From: Watersipora subatra
Taxonomy: Eukaryota; Bryozoa; Gymnolaemata; Cheilostomatida; Watersiporidae
Direction of reading: 5' to 3'
Length of the DNA stretch: 64,000 bases
Assembly: GCF_963576615.1 (NCBI RefSeq)
Contig: NC_088714.1
Coordinates: 1,178,001 to 1,242,000, forward strand
Positions 35,001 to 43,328 of the stretch are shown piece by piece. The notes beneath the pieces were generated by a model that was given only the letters and a program-made list of their open reading frames with translations, was not told where the DNA came from and searched no databases. The translations under genes and the position numbers were made by a program. How positions within the stretch are numbered: position 1 is the stretch's first letter; every line of letters starts with the position of its first letter.

Positions 35001-38000
35001 ATTTCCATCATTGGTTGCAAGCGTTTCCCAAGAAATTGCTCATAGAGATGCTGTTTTAACCATAACCAAAGTTAGCTGTGAACTATGGGAAAGTTTTGAT
35101 TCCTTTGTGGACAACACAACCAACGAAACCCAAGTAAGCTCACATTCTCTTAGAATAACTGGCTTTTACAGTATTTATGTTTTTTCTTTTTGCACACTTA
35201 CATAATGCTAACAATTGTCTTCTTTCATTGACTTGTGATTTATTGACATGGTCTAGCATCTATCAACAGTTTCGTCTTCTTCGTTCCATCATTTGTCGAG
35301 GTTCTTTCTGTTTATTGCTTTAGTTGCTTGTGGATGATTTTATGTATTTAGAGTAGAAAGAATGTATAAAGACTTAGTTTGACCATAGCGTGGCCCCAGC
35401 CACGCCATAGGTACTAGTAGAAAATAATGCTAATATCATAGTTGCTACGATTAGGGGGTGGCTACGTTGCGTATTGTCTGTTACTGTCACGATTCTTTAT
35501 ATTTTTCACTATTTTTTATTGGTTGTATATTGACCAATAAGGTCACACATTCGATACTGAGTTCAACAATCATTCGCTATTTTAGCTAACCATAAAAAGT
35601 TACTGTTAATTTTTAAAGAAGTAACAAAAGTGTGCTCGTCGCTAACACAATTACTATTGAATGAGACGTCAGCAATGTGAAAGCAGCTCCGAACTGATGT
35701 GTTTGAGCTGATATTGATGCCAAACAAAGCAGGGGATGTTTTAGTCTGTGTACTCTGAGTAGTCCAGTCTTATAGCAGCTGCTTGAAGATCAACCATCTG
35801 CCTATTAGCCTTAAAGCTTTATTCTAAGACAAATAAATCCAAAATATTTGGAGTTGTTCATACTTGTACACTGCTAGCTCGTGTAGATCTTGCATCGGCA
35901 TCTCTTTAGGAGGATGATATAATTCTCAACTGTATCAAAACAGTTCATACTGAGGTTAGTTCGTTTTGATTGCGACACCCGCTCAAAATTTACTGTGCAA
36001 AAATGGTTTGGATAGGAGTTATTCTCTCCAGCAATCTCTGGATTTATTTGGTACCAAGCTTCGCTAGACTACAGCTTACTTGGAATACCGCTTGAGTGGG
36101 TTACTTTTATGTAAAATATCCTGCACAAAGTCAAACATCAGCCTTCGATCACTGCTACATACATACATAGTACACGTATATATGTATACGTACACATATA
36201 TATATGTATACGTACACATATATACATAGTACATAATACACGCTACATAGTTCTGTGACAAATGACAAACTTTGAGGAAATATTGATCTCAACATACGAA
36301 GGAATTTCCAACACGCAAAGCTTCTCAAAACATCAGTCGTTTAATGAGTACATATGTATGTATGTAGTTCTCCTTGACCTAGTCTGCTTCTATAGCATTG
36401 GAGCAATATTAAACAGTTCTTCCTGTATTCTTATTCAGTTTTACAGTACTAGCAACAGTAGTACTAGCAACAGTAGTACTAGCAACAGTAGTACTAGCAA
36501 CAGTAGTACTAGCAACAGTAGTACTAGCAACAGTAGTACTAGCAACAGTAGTACTAGCAACAGTAGTACTAGCAACAGTAGTACTAGCAACAGTAGTACT
36601 AGCAACAGAAGTACTAGCAACAGTAGTACTAGCAACAGTAGTACTAGCAACAGAAGTACTAGCAACAGTAGTACTAGCAACAGAAGTACTAGCAACAGTA
36701 GTACTAGCAACAGTAGTACTAGCAACAGAAGTACTAGCAACAGTAGTACTAGCAACAGAAGTACTAGCAACAGTAGTACTAGCAACAGTAGTACTAGCAA
36801 CAGAAGTACTAGCAACAGTAGTACTAGCAACAGTAGTACTAGCAACAGTAGTACTAGCAACAGTAGTACTAGCAACAGTAGTGATAATAGAGAAACAATG
36901 TGACAACTGCTGGTCAATCATTTAAAATATCTCCGAATCTATTTATCGGTTGTCACGAGTAAGGAAGTGAGCGTGATACGAAGAAACAAAAGTCGAAAAG
37001 GAAAGGTTGGGCGTGACAGTCAAAGCTGAAATTAAGAAAATACAAAATGTAAACAGAAAAATTGCCTTAGCAAGTTCTGCTAACTTAGAGTTTGCATAGT
37101 CTAAGCTAGACCAGCTCCAGTGTATATTGTATCTCCAAGGCTACACCCCCTACCAGCATGTCTTTAAGGTAAAACCAATTGCTTTATTGGTTTAGTTTGT
37201 TATGTATATCTTAGTCTTTTTAGAAGATAAGAGTGTTTGTCCTAGCATATGATTGGTTTGACATAAAAAGTAAATATCAGATGGGAACTGTTTGTATGAA
37301 AGAGATTCTAGTGACAATTAGGCAGAAAATAGGCAGACTTTCACCAAAATACATTGTTTGTATGCTTGTAACTGCTCTACGATTTCGCAATGAAGAGCCG
37401 ATGCCAAGATAAGGTCATGTCGACATGCCTATATATAGCCATCTCAGATACCGGGTTGCCTTTAATAGGCTGGTGATTGGTGGAACTGCATAAGCCACAC
37501 CCACAGTCGATATCTAAACTATTGCACGTATTACCTTATCATGTTTTAATACATTTTTTTATTACAGTAGACAAGAGTAAATAGATGCAATTATGCTAAT
37601 TTCTAAACAAAGTAGACCCTACTGCTCGTATGCAAGTCATAAATATGATAATAAATTTCTTTTGTTGCAAGAATCCTGTATCCTGTTTCATCTATTTTAA
37701 GTACATTTAATCAAAATATTTGTAATAATATGTTAACAGTTGCTTTCTCGCTTGTTATTACCTCTCTCTAATGACGCTACTCGTAGTGCTTAGTAGCAGT
37801 GCATTTGCTAGATCCCTTGCATATTTGTATAAAACTACCTCTTCATGGCCACCATTACAGCTAGCTGGCCTTTTCATTGAGCATATATTCATTATGCACA
37901 GCCATGCCTAGCAGCCTTTGGGGCTTAATCCAGACTTTCAATTGAGTTTCTTCTAGGGAGGGAGTAACAAGAGAAGGTTGACAAACCAGTGTAAACATTT

Positions 38001-41000
38001 ATCAATACGTTCAATCAATAAGAGAATATGCAATTCTATAGTCGATTAGTCGCTCAGCCTAGTGACTTGTGCTTTCCTATCGCATCCTCCGACTCGCATG
38101 GACTCGCACACTTCTCCTTCGTCAAATTCTCATGATTCTAGTGCGGCGTTCATTCTATCTTCTTTGTCAGTTGTGCTCGGTCTGCTTCTCCTTAAACTGA
38201 ACACATACGTGAATCAGCAGAATGGATCGACAGCGGGCAGGCTGCCTGTGAGTTTCACTCAAGCACTTGTAATCGCTTGTCATAGTAACGGCGCACTCAT
38301 GACTAGCGCCAGTCATCTCTAACTGATAATTGTAATTATACTGATTAGGCTGATTAATGGAGCGGTAGATCTATGATACCACCACGATAACATCTCACAA
38401 CATAATAGCAACAACAATTATGTTTACGTAAGTGTAGTTTATCATACTCTTACTGAAGGTCATCTGGAGGAAGACAGGCTAGCTCATAGCCTCTGGTCTG
38501 CGTCAGCAATTTATGTAGCTTATGATTATTTCATTTCTGTTGATAGTAGGTCTGACTATGTTGGATAAAGCACAATGGTACAAAGATCGGAAGTTTAGCA
38601 GCTGTTGGCAGCAGCTGTCGAAAGCTAATATTGGCAGCATTATTCGATCGTGGTAGCTGATGGTCTTAATCGGTTCTAACAAAATAAAGTCGTGCGAAGT
38701 TGGATACTAATATGTATTGATATTGCACCTGTTCCGCTCTCCAAGCTTATTCTTGCCAGTGTGCTTTGGTGGAGATGATCTGTTTCTGATTTCGCTCATA
38801 TATAAGATTCTTGTCAGCTTATCGTGTGTTCTACTTGATGGGTTCAAAGGTTTATGGTTTTTGCCGACATTCCATAAAGATTAAGACATTGCTAAGCTTT
38901 AAGTTGAGAAGATACTTGGAAGCTATGAACTATTGATGTTTATATCTTCTGCAGGTTAATAGGTTTGTTACAAAGACAGACCTCGATGAAGAGCTCATTG
39001 AGCTGGAAAAGAGGGAACAATTGGAAGTAGTCACGACAGAGCGTGTCGATGCTAAGGTAATTTGATCACTCACTAATAAATGGTGGGAGGTCATGAGAAG
39101 TTTACAGCTCGCACCAAGCAGCCTTGACATCTAATGCCCTCGGAACTGGCGAGTTAATGTATGCATACATATGAAATGGCAACAAGCACTACAGCCTCAT
39201 CAATCGAGTGCCTTTATACTCCCCTGCCATTGTGTGGTAGACATCACCTATGGCTATCTAATTTGGATGACTGGATATGCCTGCAAGAGCCTACACCCTG
39301 CTGAAACGCTCGCTCATGTTGACACTGACCTTGCCTGTTGTTTACCTGCCAACATCTCTTACATTTTTCATAGCTGTTATATCGGATGGTTTTCATACTT
39401 GAAACATTTATAAAACTTTTGTATGAAAATCGTGTGATTTTCTTGCTAATAGTAAGTATCCTACTTGTTGTTAGAAAGTTGGTTATAATACTCTTCAACT
39501 AGCCAATGGTTTGCACTAACAACTTAGTAGTCTAGAATATTCTAGAATGCCTGAACTGCAAACAACAGGTTGGGTTCAATTCCCACGCAAGGCCACTAGT
39601 AGTGACAAGAATGACATCCAACCTTAAATCACTCTCTGCAACTTGGCATGTCTCCAGTCATCATGCTTCCCTTGCCACTGGACACAGACATGTCCAGCCA
39701 GGATCATAGAGACATTGTTTGTGCAACATATTTCTTCAAAACACGCACAACCTCGGCAATCCTTGCAGACAGCTGAGGGGTTACTTACTTGCTAGGCACG
39801 TAGGGCTTTGTAATGACTTTAGTTGATCAATCTTTGATTTGTATTTTCTGTTTACTCTTTGCAAAGACTGATGCGCAGTTTGAGGCACCCGAAGCACCAC
39901 TTACATTTAAAACTGGGAACGAAGTAGCCCCGTCATCCGGCATACAAGGCATATTAAAAAGGACTGTTTCTGAATCAAGCGCGGATGACCAGCAGAACTG
40001 CCATGGTGATGCCTCTCTCAGTGTTGTAACTGGTGGCTGTACCTCACCTACGGAGTTGCCCTCACCTCGAGAGGTACATATATTTGCTACATTGGATCAT
40101 CAAAATATCTCTTCTCGTCATACCTTCTTTTCTCAGCACTCTATGTTAAAACTGCTCAGTTAAAAGAAGTTGTCTGTTCATGGCAGAAATGTTCTTGAAC
40201 ATTCTTTTTAACTTTGTTGTGAATGTTGACATATCTCCACTTGTTACAGCTATCTTTCTCTTTAAAAAGTCGTATGTAGTGTGAAAAATTTATATCCAAG
40301 AAACGGTTTTTTCATAAAGATGTTTACTGCCGCATGTGTGGGCTTCAAAAGCTTCTAACTTAGCCCGGTACATACAAGATTCAGTATATAATGTTATTCA
40401 TTACCTGTAGTAGAGCGGCTCAAATCATTCGTTTTACCATTCCTGTGGCTAAACCATGTGGCTGATTAATCCATCAGTATTTCTAGGACTTCAACTTTCT
40501 ATACAGAAAGATGCTATTGAAAAGACATTATCATATTCGGTTATATTCATATGACGGTTATGGCCTACAAATATCATACACACCTCCTCACAATGAATCA
40601 CTTTTCAATGGTTTTGCTTACTTTACGAAATAAGCATAATTATTTTTTGCTAAAAGACTAACCACAAAAATACAGACAATTCTAGTTTACCCCCCAAACA
40701 CCTCCCAATCTATAGGAAACTGCTATAGTGGGAGTGAATGCAACCCAATAAAATGCTCCTGAAGTTTCTACGGATTGCGAGCGTTATCTGCCATGAGCGG
40801 ACAAGTCTTACATTCCTTACCTTTTTGAAGGCTCTTTCTAAAAAGAGAAGATGGTGCAGGGCTGCAGTCAGAGTCCCCTAGTAAAGTAAAATGTCTTGCA
40901 TTTGGTTCCTTAGCAACTAAGTCATGTGACAAAGTGTACTGTGCATATTGTGCTGATTTAGATGGCCTATAGTCTATCGACTAGGGTGGGTCAGCTTGCT

Positions 41001-42448
41001 GTGTCTTTGTTTCTTGCTTTTCGCTTGTTCCTTTCTATTTCTTTTATACACAATGTTTCCATTGTACGGATGATGTGGATTTGGAATTGTGCGCTCGTTG
41101 AATTACCGTACGATAAGTATTTTAATAAAGATTCGCGTGTTAAGGATTAATGCGGGTGCTTTGTTACAAACTATAAAGATTTCTATGCCAGAGGTTACAG
41201 CGTTGCGTTTGGAACTGGTGAAATTGAAATAGGAATGGCTGAAGTGTGGAAATGTTTAAAATGGAATAGCTTGCAGGACATTTTCTTGTGTATTATTCGC
41301 AAGTGCTGTTTCCATCCTTCGCCAGCATGTAATATTCAGTAAAGATTTATGTGTAACAAAACTCGCTTGATTTGTGGATTTTTGCTGTTTCCATTTTGAG
41401 AATGCTGCAAACTTGCAGATTGACGGCGTCATGGAAACATAGTGATAGCTGCCAAATGGTCAAAGGCTTGTTCGCTAGTTATAGCTTCACAAATATGTCT
41501 TTTTGCAAGTTTACCTTTTGATTCTTTAACACGTAGAGAAAGCTGAAATCTTCTGCTTTTTCTGTTGGCTAGACTTACCTGTTGAACCTATGCCGTTTAC
41601 TTTGTGATAATTTGTTTAGAGAAAGAAGTCCGTCTCATTTAACGATAAGATCGAGGAGACGATGTTCAAGTCTAAGGACTCAGTATGTCAGATGCATAAG
41701 GCGCTTGTCAATCGACGCAAAAAACAGCGACAGCGTCAGAATAGGAAGGAAGAGAATATCGAGCGACGCCGTCGAAATAGCAGTACAGACAACGCAAGTA
41801 GCGGCGAAGAGGGAACTAATAAAGTGAGTCATTTGGTACCTCGCTGTGTGCTGGTCAGCGTGGAAAGTCAGCTAGGGCATGATGCAATAGTACAATTAAT
41901 TAATCAAATAATTGCTCAACTTGTGGATATTTCACAACATGACTGTATTGTGTTTATTTGTTGCACCAGCAGCAGTTTTTATCTTGTTTTTCTGTTGACA
42001 GCGTAAGGGCAGGAGAAGACGACACAGTAGTAGTACGAGTGATGATGGAATCACTAGTCCACGGTTTCTGAACAACTGCCAGGACTCTTTACTTACAAAC
42101 CACAAAGATGGTGTATGCACATGCGCAGATGAAGATCTTCTTTCAAATGGATTTAATCCATTGCCTCCTCAAGAGGCAGCAGACGGACAAGGGGATAGTT
42201 GTAACCAAGTTATTACTGCCAGTGAGGACAAAAGCGAAACTAAGGATACTACCAAAGCCTCTGGTGTCAACGATGAGTCCGATCTCAATTCAGATGATGA
42301 CAACGAAGTTGAGAGCATGACTGAAAAAGAGACAGACGGCAAAGAAGGCGTTACAAACTGGTCTGATACGTCGTCGTCTGATTTCGTTGATAAAACTAAA
42401 TGCGCATTTGACTTCAACAACTCCGTGATATTTGATCTCGATGAGTGA
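10812..42448 (+). CDS. DNAAF2: Protein kintoun / dynein axonemal assembly factor 2 (14 exons, complete)
   Basis: A cytoplasmic co-chaperone that works with HSP70/HSP90-type chaperones to preassemble outer and inner dynein arms before they enter motile cilia and flagella. Fourteen exons join with consistent phases to 2,637 nt (878 residues plus stop); vertebrate DNAAF2 is about 840. The PIH1 domain spans roughly residues 40-200 (exons 1-4: VYDVVFHPDTY, ERQFGLKIDRSS). A CS-like/PIH-C region covers about 315-590 (exons 6-11: LDVTERNLSLHS, KFLKAKKQL, VVTLPVRKEK, AFSYDQDTESVSLVLDVP). The C-terminal part carries the family's conserved short motifs GILKRTVSESS, RKKSVSFNDKIEETMF, a basic Arg/Lys tract, an acidic Ser-rich stretch, and the terminal FNNSVIFDLDE. 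The start ATG (ACGCTACAATGG) opens the conserved N-terminus. Introns are up to 5.8 kb and most hold a minisatellite or transposon. The gene is convergent with the CYP26-like gene, 541 bp from stop to stop. Confidence 0.95.
11757..11919 (+). CDS. DNAAF2: DNAAF2 exon 2
   Basis: Acceptor TTCTTAG, donor GTGTGC. It completes the Gly and reads HVLKVKTKSPGSYDFAKTFI, then NICQNEFIDRPS and GLQWSIPHSF, the core of the PIH1 domain. Confidence 0.93.
12330..13708. mobile_element. pogo/Tigger-like non-autonomous element, family 1 copy 1
   Basis: Terminal inverted repeats AAACCTCTATTTGAACGCC (left, from 12336) and GGCGTTCAAATAGAGGTTTT (right) are bounded by TA at 12328-12329 and 13709-13710. Subterminal sequence GAAGGGTTGAAAAATGGA also recurs inverted. 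Copy 2 of the same family is at 55850-57258. The open frame on the minus strand near the right end is unlike known transposases; it reads across the terminal repeat and is not treated as a gene. Family placement is by TA target and end style only. Confidence 0.7.
13862..14560 (+). repeat. 13-bp minisatellite (about 52 copies)
   Basis: Units GTATTAGTAGTCT and GTATTAGTAGTAC alternate irregularly, with a few variants (GCC, GTT, GTG). It lies inside DNAAF2 intron 2. Confidence 0.9.
15083..15213 (+). CDS. DNAAF2: DNAAF2 exon 3
   Basis: Acceptor TGTTTTACAG, donor GTAGGT. It reads SPAREDLDKKGEKCAVYDVV and then FHPDTYKLSENPSFLKLLHD, the most conserved stretch of the PIH1 domain. Confidence 0.95.
15345..15865 (+). 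repeat. 32-bp minisatellite (about 16 copies)
   Basis: The unit is made of GATGTTAGCAATTTGGGTGC and CAGAGGCTAGGT. Copies are almost identical (GATG/GACG and GGGT/GGAT variants), suggesting recent amplification. It lies in DNAAF2 intron 3. Confidence 0.92.
16455..16687 (+). CDS. DNAAF2: DNAAF2 exon 4
   Basis: Acceptor GCTTTCTAG, donor GTAGGA, ends in phase 0. It reads LERQFGLKIDRSSVVEFKQL and then KFKGRPEATIMRKKKE, closing the PIH1 domain, followed by a polar linker and FPYPYEKG. Confidence 0.95.
16990..17330 (+). repeat. 17-bp minisatellite (about 19 copies)
   Basis: Unit GTATCGCTAGTACAGTT, with variants in the first copies (GTATCTCTAGCGCAGTA, GTATCGCTCGTACAGT). Confidence 0.9.
17502..17810 (+). 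repeat. 44-bp minisatellite (about 7 copies)
   Basis: Each unit is two diverged 17-mers (GTATCGCTAGCGCAGTC and ATATCTCTAGTACAACC) plus a 10-bp spacer ACACATGGTC. It is clearly derived from the neighbouring 17-bp array. Confidence 0.9.
18850..19510. mobile_element. Repeat with tRNA-like heads in both orientations
   Basis: The ends are inverted: CCGGTGTTGCACAGGTATTA near 18863 and AATACCCGTGCAACACC near 19479. Inside, 18992-19066 on the plus strand resembles a tRNA, with an A-box-like GTGGTTTAGCATGCCTG and a B-box-like GAGTTCAAATCCT. About 19213-19290 on the minus strand resembles a second tRNA (TAGCTAAATTAGTAAGGC and GATCAAATCTGC). Neither folds as an obviously functional tRNA, so these look like SINE heads. 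Confidence 0.55.
19720..20696. mobile_element. pogo/Tigger-like non-autonomous element, family 2
   Basis: Terminal inverted repeats CAGTCAAACATGGATAACTC and its near match at the right end (reverse strand CAGTGAAACATGGATAACTC), bounded by TA on both sides. CAGT termini with TA target sites fit the Tc1/mariner-pogo superfamily. The 977-bp interior has no transposase frame. It contains a 220-bp tandem duplication (19844-20283). Confidence 0.75.
19844..20283 (+). repeat. 220-bp tandem duplication inside MITE
   Basis: The block beginning TACATATACAAACTATAATA at 19844 repeats at 20064 with only a few differences. Both copies end in GAAATGCTCAAAAGAAAAGA. Confidence 0.85.
21209..21379 (+). CDS. DNAAF2: DNAAF2 exon 5
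   Basis: Acceptor CTTCTTGTAG, donor GTATCA, 57 codons, phase 0 at both ends. It reads VEEQNRRRLAREAKHNEKSK, then TPEYTITNQYGIDMADF, a linker that leads into the CS-like half of the protein. Confidence 0.88.
22890..23050 (+). repeat. 86-bp tandem duplication
   Basis: GCAAGCGTTTGGTTATTATA occurs at 22890 and 22976, followed in both by nearly identical sequence to ATGTATTTG. Confidence 0.8.
24503..24775 (+). repeat. 27-bp minisatellite (about 10 copies)
   Basis: The unit begins CATAATCTGGGTCAGTAAGA and ends ACTACTT. Copies are very uniform. It lies in DNAAF2 intron 5, about 220 bp before exon 6. Confidence 0.92.
24996..25202 (+). CDS. DNAAF2: DNAAF2 exon 6
   Basis: Acceptor CTTTACAG, donor GTAAGT, 69 codons, phase 0. 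It carries ISIHLPKLKSASECELDVTE and RNLSLHS, then LSVKLPYSVDDENGSAKF, the strongly conserved CS-like core of kintoun. Confidence 0.95.
25247..25808 (+). repeat. 52-bp minisatellite (about 11 copies)
   Basis: Units contain ACCTTCTATTGTAGGGTAGG and AGTATGTATTGATCATGTAG. The array starts only about 45 bp after the exon 6 donor. Every unit carries a pyrimidine tract ending in TTGTAG, which resembles a splice acceptor. Confidence 0.92.
25930..26298 (+). repeat. 27-bp minisatellite (about 13 copies)
   Basis: The unit is built from GAATTCATATCATATGGTAC plus AATGCAA. Because 27 is a multiple of three, open frames run along both strands (for example a repeated MQEFISYGT on plus). These are by-products and not genes. 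Confidence 0.9.
26960..27103 (+). CDS. DNAAF2: DNAAF2 exon 7
   Basis: Acceptor GTGTTTAG, donor GTGATT, phase 0. It opens VVTLPVRKEKVRQEF, which directly continues the last CS strand from exon 6, and runs on into a polar linker. Confidence 0.92.
27392..27484 (+). CDS. DNAAF2: DNAAF2 exon 8
   Basis: Acceptor CTTGTAG, donor GTGAGT, 31 codons, phase 0. It reads SSNCSSGGHLNGTDETTLSD. This low-complexity linker is supported by splice sites, phase and position only. Confidence 0.75.
28158..28435 (+). repeat. 34-bp minisatellite (about 8 copies)
   Basis: Units contain TTCAGTGTCAATATAAGAGA and TATTACTAGAGTC, with small variations. Confidence 0.88.
28483..28665 (+). repeat. 49-bp tandem repeat (about 3.5 copies)
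   Basis: Units contain GCCAACCAGCCCTCACACCT and TTTTTTGTAGTATCATGT; the two central copies are almost identical. Confidence 0.85.
29004..29120 (+). CDS. DNAAF2: DNAAF2 exon 9
   Basis: Acceptor ACTTCTGTAG, donor GTAAGG, 39 codons, phase 0. It reads ILYKVPAFSYDQDTESVSLV and then LDVPSINSDDFHLAYHERE, matching the conserved 'x-S-L-V-L-x-V-P' strand of the family. Confidence 0.92.
30574..31245 (+). repeat. 32-bp minisatellite (about 21 copies)
   Basis: Units contain CTCTCACCAGCAATAGTAGG and TAACCACAGCAA, with GTA/ATA/GCA and CAGC/CATT/CATC variants. The last copies decay into AGCAGGTAGTAAT repeats. Confidence 0.93.
32162..32257 (+). repeat. 25-bp tandem repeat (about 4 copies)
   Basis: Units are CATACTACATCGAGAGTCAT followed by CCCCA. 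Confidence 0.85.
32352..34236. mobile_element. pogo/Tigger-like non-autonomous element, family 3
   Basis: Terminal inverted repeats CAGTTCACCTTCGAGATACG (left) and, on the reverse strand of the right end, CAGTGCACCCTCGAGATGCG. Both ends abut TA. Subterminal ATCGTATGTCGGGGTATAG and reverse-strand GATATACAATTTTTTCACC are also related. The 1,885-bp interior encodes no recognisable transposase. Confidence 0.75.
34936..35133 (+). CDS. DNAAF2: DNAAF2 exon 10
   Basis: Acceptor TTTTTTATAG, donor GTAAGC, 66 codons, phase 0. It reads VEVVFSTVSRSGFPTHYYLR and ends CELWESFDSFVDNTTNETQ, the beta-rich end of the CS-like domain followed by the conserved 'W-x-x-F' helix. Confidence 0.92.
36170..36228. repeat. 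59-bp unbroken alternating purine-pyrimidine tract
   Basis: Every step alternates between purine and pyrimidine, built on ATATGTATACGTACACATAT repeated twice. Such tracts can adopt Z-DNA or cruciform structure. Confidence 0.8.
36444..36886 (+). repeat. 15-bp minisatellite (about 30 copies)
   Basis: Unit AGTACTAGCAACAGT. A minority variant (AGA for AGT) recurs in an ordered pattern in the second half. Because 15 is a multiple of three, long open frames exist in several frames (a repeated STSNS on plus, VASTT and LLLVL on minus). They lack any other gene feature and are not called. Confidence 0.95.
38955..39056 (+). CDS. DNAAF2: DNAAF2 exon 11
   Basis: Acceptor TCTTCTGCAG, donor GTAATT, 34 codons, phase 0. 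It reads VNRFVTKTDLDEELIELEKR, the helical segment that in kintoun directly follows the W-x-x-F region encoded by exon 10. Confidence 0.88.
39057..39866. other. DNAAF2 intron 11 with SINE-like relic
   Basis: About 39510-39760 contains a B-box-like GGGTTCAATTCCCACGC at 39572 following GAACTGCAAACAACAGGTT, as in tRNA-derived SINE heads. The matching A-box is degraded. Nothing coding is seen. Confidence 0.45.
39867..40073 (+). CDS. DNAAF2: DNAAF2 exon 12
   Basis: Acceptor TTTGCAAAG, donor GTACAT, 69 codons, phase 0. It contains SSGIQGILKRTVSESSADD, a short motif conserved in kintoun C-termini. The acceptor is not strongly pyrimidine-rich; a few bases' shift (to CAG at 39879) is possible. Confidence 0.87.
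40074..41619. other. DNAAF2 intron 12
   Basis: A 1.5-kb intron without a recognisable repeat array or coding exon. Confidence 0.6.
41620..41823 (+). CDS. DNAAF2: DNAAF2 exon 13
   Basis: Acceptor TTGTTTAG, donor GTGAGT, 68 codons, phase 0. It opens RKKSVSFNDKIEETMF, the conserved 'R-x-S-V-S-F' motif, then a strongly basic tract (NRRKKQRQRQNRKEEN) and a Ser-rich end. Confidence 0.94.
42002..42448 (+). CDS. DNAAF2: DNAAF2 exon 14 (terminal)
   Basis: Acceptor CTGTTGACAG, 148 codons and TGA at 42446-42448. It starts with basic RKGRRRRHSSSTSDD, continues through an acidic Ser/Asp/Glu-rich region, and ends FDFNNSVIFDLDE, the conserved kintoun C-terminal motif. Confidence 0.95.
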   Translation, partial: RKGRRRRHSSSTSDDGITSPRFLNNCQDSLLTNHKDGVCTCADEDLLSNGFNPLPPQEAADGQGDSCNQVITASEDKSETKDTTKASGVNDESDLNSDDDNEVESMTEKETDGKEGVTNWSDTSSSDFVDKTKCAFDFNNSVIFDLDE

Positions 42449-42989
42449 GCCTCACCTTACTCCGTGTAAATAATCTAGTGGTTTCATGGCACCTCCTCTT
42501 TATTGAAAGTAGTTTCATAGCACTTTCTCTCTATTGTACGTAGTTTCATGTGCCTCCTAGCTATTGGAAGTTGTTTTCTACATGTATTTGTGACAGCTGA
42601 ATTACATATAGTGTCACCATCTTTAAAAGTGTATGGTTTGCTCAAAATTCTAGTTTTCTCTGAATTGACTCTTTTTCTGTATATTTTTGTGCTCTTCACA
42701 TCATTATCAATTGATTCTTCTATATGGCACTATTAACTTTAGTGCCAGTATTTCTTGGAGTTGTGCCTTCTTTTCTATAAACTCTTAGCATGAGATCTAT
42801 TGTAAACATACAATATATTAGTGTATTTACAGATAGAAATAATGATTGGCATGTAATACAATATTATAAAATGTCTATTTTGTGTCTATACATGTTAAAA
42901 TTACTAAAATATATGTACAGTGAGAAAAGAGAAGACAATGTAGACGGTGTGATCTGTCGGTGCTAATATCGTGGTAAGGGTTATATGAG
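42449..42989. other. Convergent intergenic region
   Basis: A 541-bp gap between the stop codons of DNAAF2 (+) and the CYP26-like gene (-). It must hold both 3' untranslated regions. It contains a degenerate repeat of GTAGTTTCATG-type sequence near 42478-42580 and AATATA/AATAAT variants but no clear AATAAA on the plus strand. Confidence 0.5.
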
Positions 42990-43328
42990 TTATGCAGTAA
43001 CCTTTCTATAGCCTGCTGTAAACTGTAGAGGTAGGCCATTGGTTGGAAGTTGAACAGGAAAATGGGTGGACTTGGTGTTGCCATCAACCAATTCCCACTG
43101 GCACCCTCGTATTACTTGACAAAGGAAGATTTGAGCGAAAGTTGTTATATATTTTTCTCCGACGCAGCTCCTTATTCCATTACCTCCGAATGGCATATAA
43201 CTGTCATTAGCCTCATTCGTCGCCCATCGGTCAGGATCGAAACTACCAGCATTCTTGAAGTTTTCTTCAGCTTCATGCTGGTCACGGATACTATATAGTA
43301 CAGTCCAGCCTTTGGGAATTTGATAGCC
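42990..43328 (-). CDS. CYP26: CYP26-like terminal exon (haem loop)
   Basis: Acceptor TTTCTCTAG, 112 codons then stop. It reads GYQIPKGWTVLYSIRD, FDPDRW and PFGGNGIRSCVG, the haem-thiolate signature, and ends GYRKVTA. Confidence 0.95.
   Translation of the reverse strand, partial: GYQIPKGWTVLYSIRDQHEAEENFKNAGSFDPDRWATNEANDSYMPFGGNGIRSCVGEKYITTFAQIFLCQVIRGCQWELVDGNTKSTHFPVQLPTNGLPLQFTAGYRKVTA

Larger units (their letters stand above)
35134..38954. other. DNAAF2 intron 10
   Basis: A 3.8-kb intron with an alternating purine-pyrimidine tract (36170-36228) and the 15-bp array. An 86-codon open frame at 38062-38322 has a possible donor at 38248 but is judged intronic, because exon 10 joins exon 11 seamlessly in the family alignment. 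Confidence 0.75.

Noticed and set aside
36262-36921. Long open frames on both strands (213, 170 and 158 codons)
   Set aside because: All are produced by the 15-bp minisatellite, whose period is divisible by three; the peptides are simple repeats with no flanking gene structure.
38062-38322. 86-codon plus frame in DNAAF2 intron 10 with a GTGAGT donor at 38248
   Set aside because: Exon 10 (CELWESFDSF) leads straight into exon 11 (VNRFVTKTDLDEEL) as in other kintoun proteins, with matching phase. Inserting this frame would split a conserved helix, and its content (poly-Leu, Ser-rich) fits no kintoun segment.
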